A stretch of DNA of 7,168 nt from Gemmatimonadales bacterium (GTDB lineage Bacteria > Gemmatimonadota > Gemmatimonadetes > Gemmatimonadales > GWC2-71-9): assembly GCA_013813675.1 (NCBI GenBank), contig JACCRH010000462.1, positions 1 through 7,168 of the forward strand. Direction: 5' to 3'. This document shows positions 6,303 through 7,168 of the stretch, piece after piece. The notes beneath the pieces were generated by a model. That model was not told the DNA's origin, made no database searches, and saw only the letters and a list, made by a program, of their open reading frames with translations. The number at the start of each line of letters is the position of its first letter. Position 1 is the stretch's first letter. The translations under genes were made by a program, and so were the position numbers.

Positions 6303-6380
6303 TCTCTTGTCACCCTGAGCGAAGCGAAGGGGCCATCAACGAGCATGGTCCCCTTCGCTTCGCTCAGGGTGACAAAGGGA
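6303..6380. repeat. Long near-perfect inverted repeat (REP-like hairpin) between thiS and thiG
   Basis: Two perfectly complementary 26-base arms, 6307-6332 and 6350-6375, enclose a 17-base centre. The left arm begins TTGTCACCCTGAGCGAAGCG. Inside, CCAT (6333-6336) pairs with ATGG (6345-6348) past a single bulged T at 6349, leaving an 8-base loop (6337-6344); outside, TCTC/GGGA pairs past a bulged A at 6376. The transcript of the thi operon would form a very stable hairpin on either strand. There is no T-run after it, so it is not a normal intrinsic terminator. The CCCTGAGCGAAGCGAAGG core resembles dispersed intergenic repeats seen in many high-GC bacterial genomes (recalled, not searched), so it is best read as a REP/MITE-like copy that landed in the operon. 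It may alter the thiS to thiG expression ratio or protect mRNA ends; that is inference. Confidence 0.9.
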
Positions 6381-6395
6381 CTCTCAACTCCCCAT

Positions 6396-6605
6396 TCACC
6401 CGCCCCCGACGAAATGCACCAGCTCCACCGTGTCCCCCTCGGCGAGCGAGATGTCGCCCAGCCGCGGACGCCGCACGATCTCTCGATTGAGCTCCACGAC
6501 CACCGACCGGGCGTCGAGCCCAAGATGGGCGAGGAGATCGAGCAAGCTGGCCGGACCGGGGACCCGCCTCGGGTCGCCGTTCACCGTGATCTGCAGGTCC
6601 GTCAT
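6396..6605 (-). CDS. thiS: Sulfur carrier protein ThiS
   Basis: ThiS is a small ubiquitin-fold protein; its C-terminal glycine is adenylated by ThiF and turned into a thiocarboxylate that gives sulfur to ThiG. The 69-residue product fits the family (about 65-70). It begins with a beta strand and VNGDPR (8-13), holds SLLDLLAHLGL (20-30), VVVELNREIVRR (35-46), then LAEGDTVELVHFVGGG (54-69). The ending GGG provides the needed terminal Gly-Gly. ATG at 6605 overlaps the preceding gene's TGA as ATGA, so it is probably translated by coupling; the Shine-Dalgarno is weak. The frame extends 20 codons upstream to 6665, but that part only shadows the preceding gene. thiF and a glycine oxidase (thiO) or thiH are not in the window and must be elsewhere. 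Confidence 0.95.
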   Translation of the reverse strand: MTDLQITVNGDPRRVPGPASLLDLLAHLGLDARSVVVELNREIVRRPRLGDISLAEGDTVELVHFVGGG

Positions 6606-7168
6606 GCGGCATCTATCCAGGGCGCGAGCAGTGCCAGGGCAGCCGCGGCCGGGTCCGCTCCCCACCAGAGGCCCGTGATGGCCGCGATCCCGTAGGCCCC
6701 CTCGTCGCGGACCTCGACCGCGCGACCGGGGTCGATACCCCCGATCGCGATCACCGGCAGTCCCAATCGGGCCGAGTCGCGGACCAGGGCGAGGCCGCCT
6801 GGGGGCCGCCCGGGATGGGAGGTCGTTGGGTACACGTTGCCCACGACCAGATAATCAGCCCCATCCCTGACCGCGAGCTCCGCCTCGGGCGCGGAGTGGA
6901 CCGACCGCCCGACCCATCCATGGGGAAACGATGTCCGGGCCTCGGCCGGCCGAAGATCGCCGGCGCCGAGTTGAACGCCGTGGGCGGCGGTTGCCTGGGC
7001 GACGTCGGGGCGCCCGTTGACGAAGACGGCCGCTTCGGGAGGCCGCGCGAGCGCCATCAGCCGGAGCGCGACCCGGCAGAGTGCCGCCCCACCCGAGGAC
7101 CGGTCGCGCGCGTGGAGCGCCACCACCGATCCGGCGGCCGCGATCGCGGCGGCGCGAGCCGCGAAGTC
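6602..7168 (-). CDS. thiE: ThiE/TenI-family protein (thiamine phosphate synthase or thiazole tautomerase), N-terminus beyond window
   Basis: The frame stays open to the window edge, so the 188 visible residues lack roughly 20-30 N-terminal residues; a GTG at 7126 is internal. The TIM-barrel pattern of the ThiE/TenI family is clear: ALHARDRS (17-24), VFVNGRPDVA (47-56), HGVQLGAGDL (62-71), VGRSVHSAPEA (86-96), ADYLVVGNVYPTTSHPG (103-119), LPVIAIGGID (136-145) and GIAAITGLW (158-166). ThiE joins thiazole phosphate and hydroxymethylpyrimidine pyrophosphate; TenI isomerises the thiazole made by ThiG. Several points lean to TenI: GRSVHS, HARD in place of the ThiE Q.R.K motif, no lysine in the T..K. 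loop, and position directly before thiS-thiG. But TenI's histidine in G-H-V-F is Asn here (GNVY). The family is certain and the exact role is open; the symbol is the broad one. Confidence 0.85.
   Translation of the reverse strand, partial: DFAARAAAIAAAGSVVALHARDRSSGGAALCRVALRLMALARPPEAAVFVNGRPDVAQATAAHGVQLGAGDLRPAEARTSFPHGWVGRSVHSAPEAELAVRDGADYLVVGNVYPTTSHPGRPPGGLALVRDSARLGLPVIAIGGIDPGRAVEVRDEGAYGIAAITGLWWGADPAAAALALLAPWIDAA

Noticed and set aside
6303..6380. Intrinsic terminator or TPP riboswitch between thiS and thiG
   Set aside because: The hairpin has no T-tract on either side, and the conserved TPP-aptamer parts (CTGAGA helix, CTGATC-type element) are missing; the CTGAG seen here belongs to the repeat arm.
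6254..6523. In-frame 5' extension of thiG to 357 residues
   Set aside because: The extension translates the hairpin repeat and part of thiS in another frame, and family members begin just before the LTIGG strand.
1..7168. CRISPR array, phage defence cluster or toxin-antitoxin pair
   Set aside because: No regularly spaced repeats, and every well-supported gene belongs to a known housekeeping family.

Overview
The window is a compact, high-GC bacterial housekeeping region. All nine recognisable genes lie on the minus strand, so they read from right to left. Gene contact is very tight (ATGA and GTGA overlaps, gaps of 0, 1 and 7 bases), synonymous positions are rich in G and C, and the gene content is bacterial (Lgt lipoprotein transferase, RsmB, TsaD). 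Together these suggest a free-living diderm-type bacterium such as a Gemmatimonadota-like lineage; the phylum is my inference from style and gene order and is not shown by any marker.

Layout in transcription order. (1) Thiamin thiazole block, 7168-5450: a ThiE/TenI-family gene cut by the window edge, then thiS (ATGA overlap), then a 142-base spacer holding a long near-perfect hairpin repeat, then thiG. ThiS carries the sulfur, ThiG builds the thiazole ring, and the ThiE/TenI protein either aromatises the thiazole or couples it to the pyrimidine. (2) After an 85-base spacer, a second block, 5364-301: rsmB (16S rRNA m5C methyltransferase), a small single-pass membrane protein with two PASTA domains and no kinase, rpe (ribulose-phosphate 3-epimerase), a TlpA/ResA-like thioredoxin anchored to the membrane, tsaD (t6A tRNA modification) and lgt (prolipoprotein diacylglyceryl transferase). 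These six are packed stop-to-start and are very likely one transcript with translational coupling. Functionally it mixes translation quality (rsmB, tsaD), carbon metabolism (rpe) and envelope work (PASTA, TlpA-like, lgt).

(3) Bases 1-300, downstream of lgt, are different: no convincing gene, GC about 53% by hand count against clearly higher GC in the genes, a 5'-tRNA-like fragment at the very left edge that loses its fold in the anticodon arm, and several short direct and inverted repeats. This could be the edge of an inserted element or a degraded intergenic region.

I see no new multi-gene system. The most useful things to follow up are the hairpin repeat inside the thi operon, a possible leaderless start of thiG, the composition break next to lgt with the tRNA-like fragment, and the ThiE-versus-TenI identity of the edge gene.
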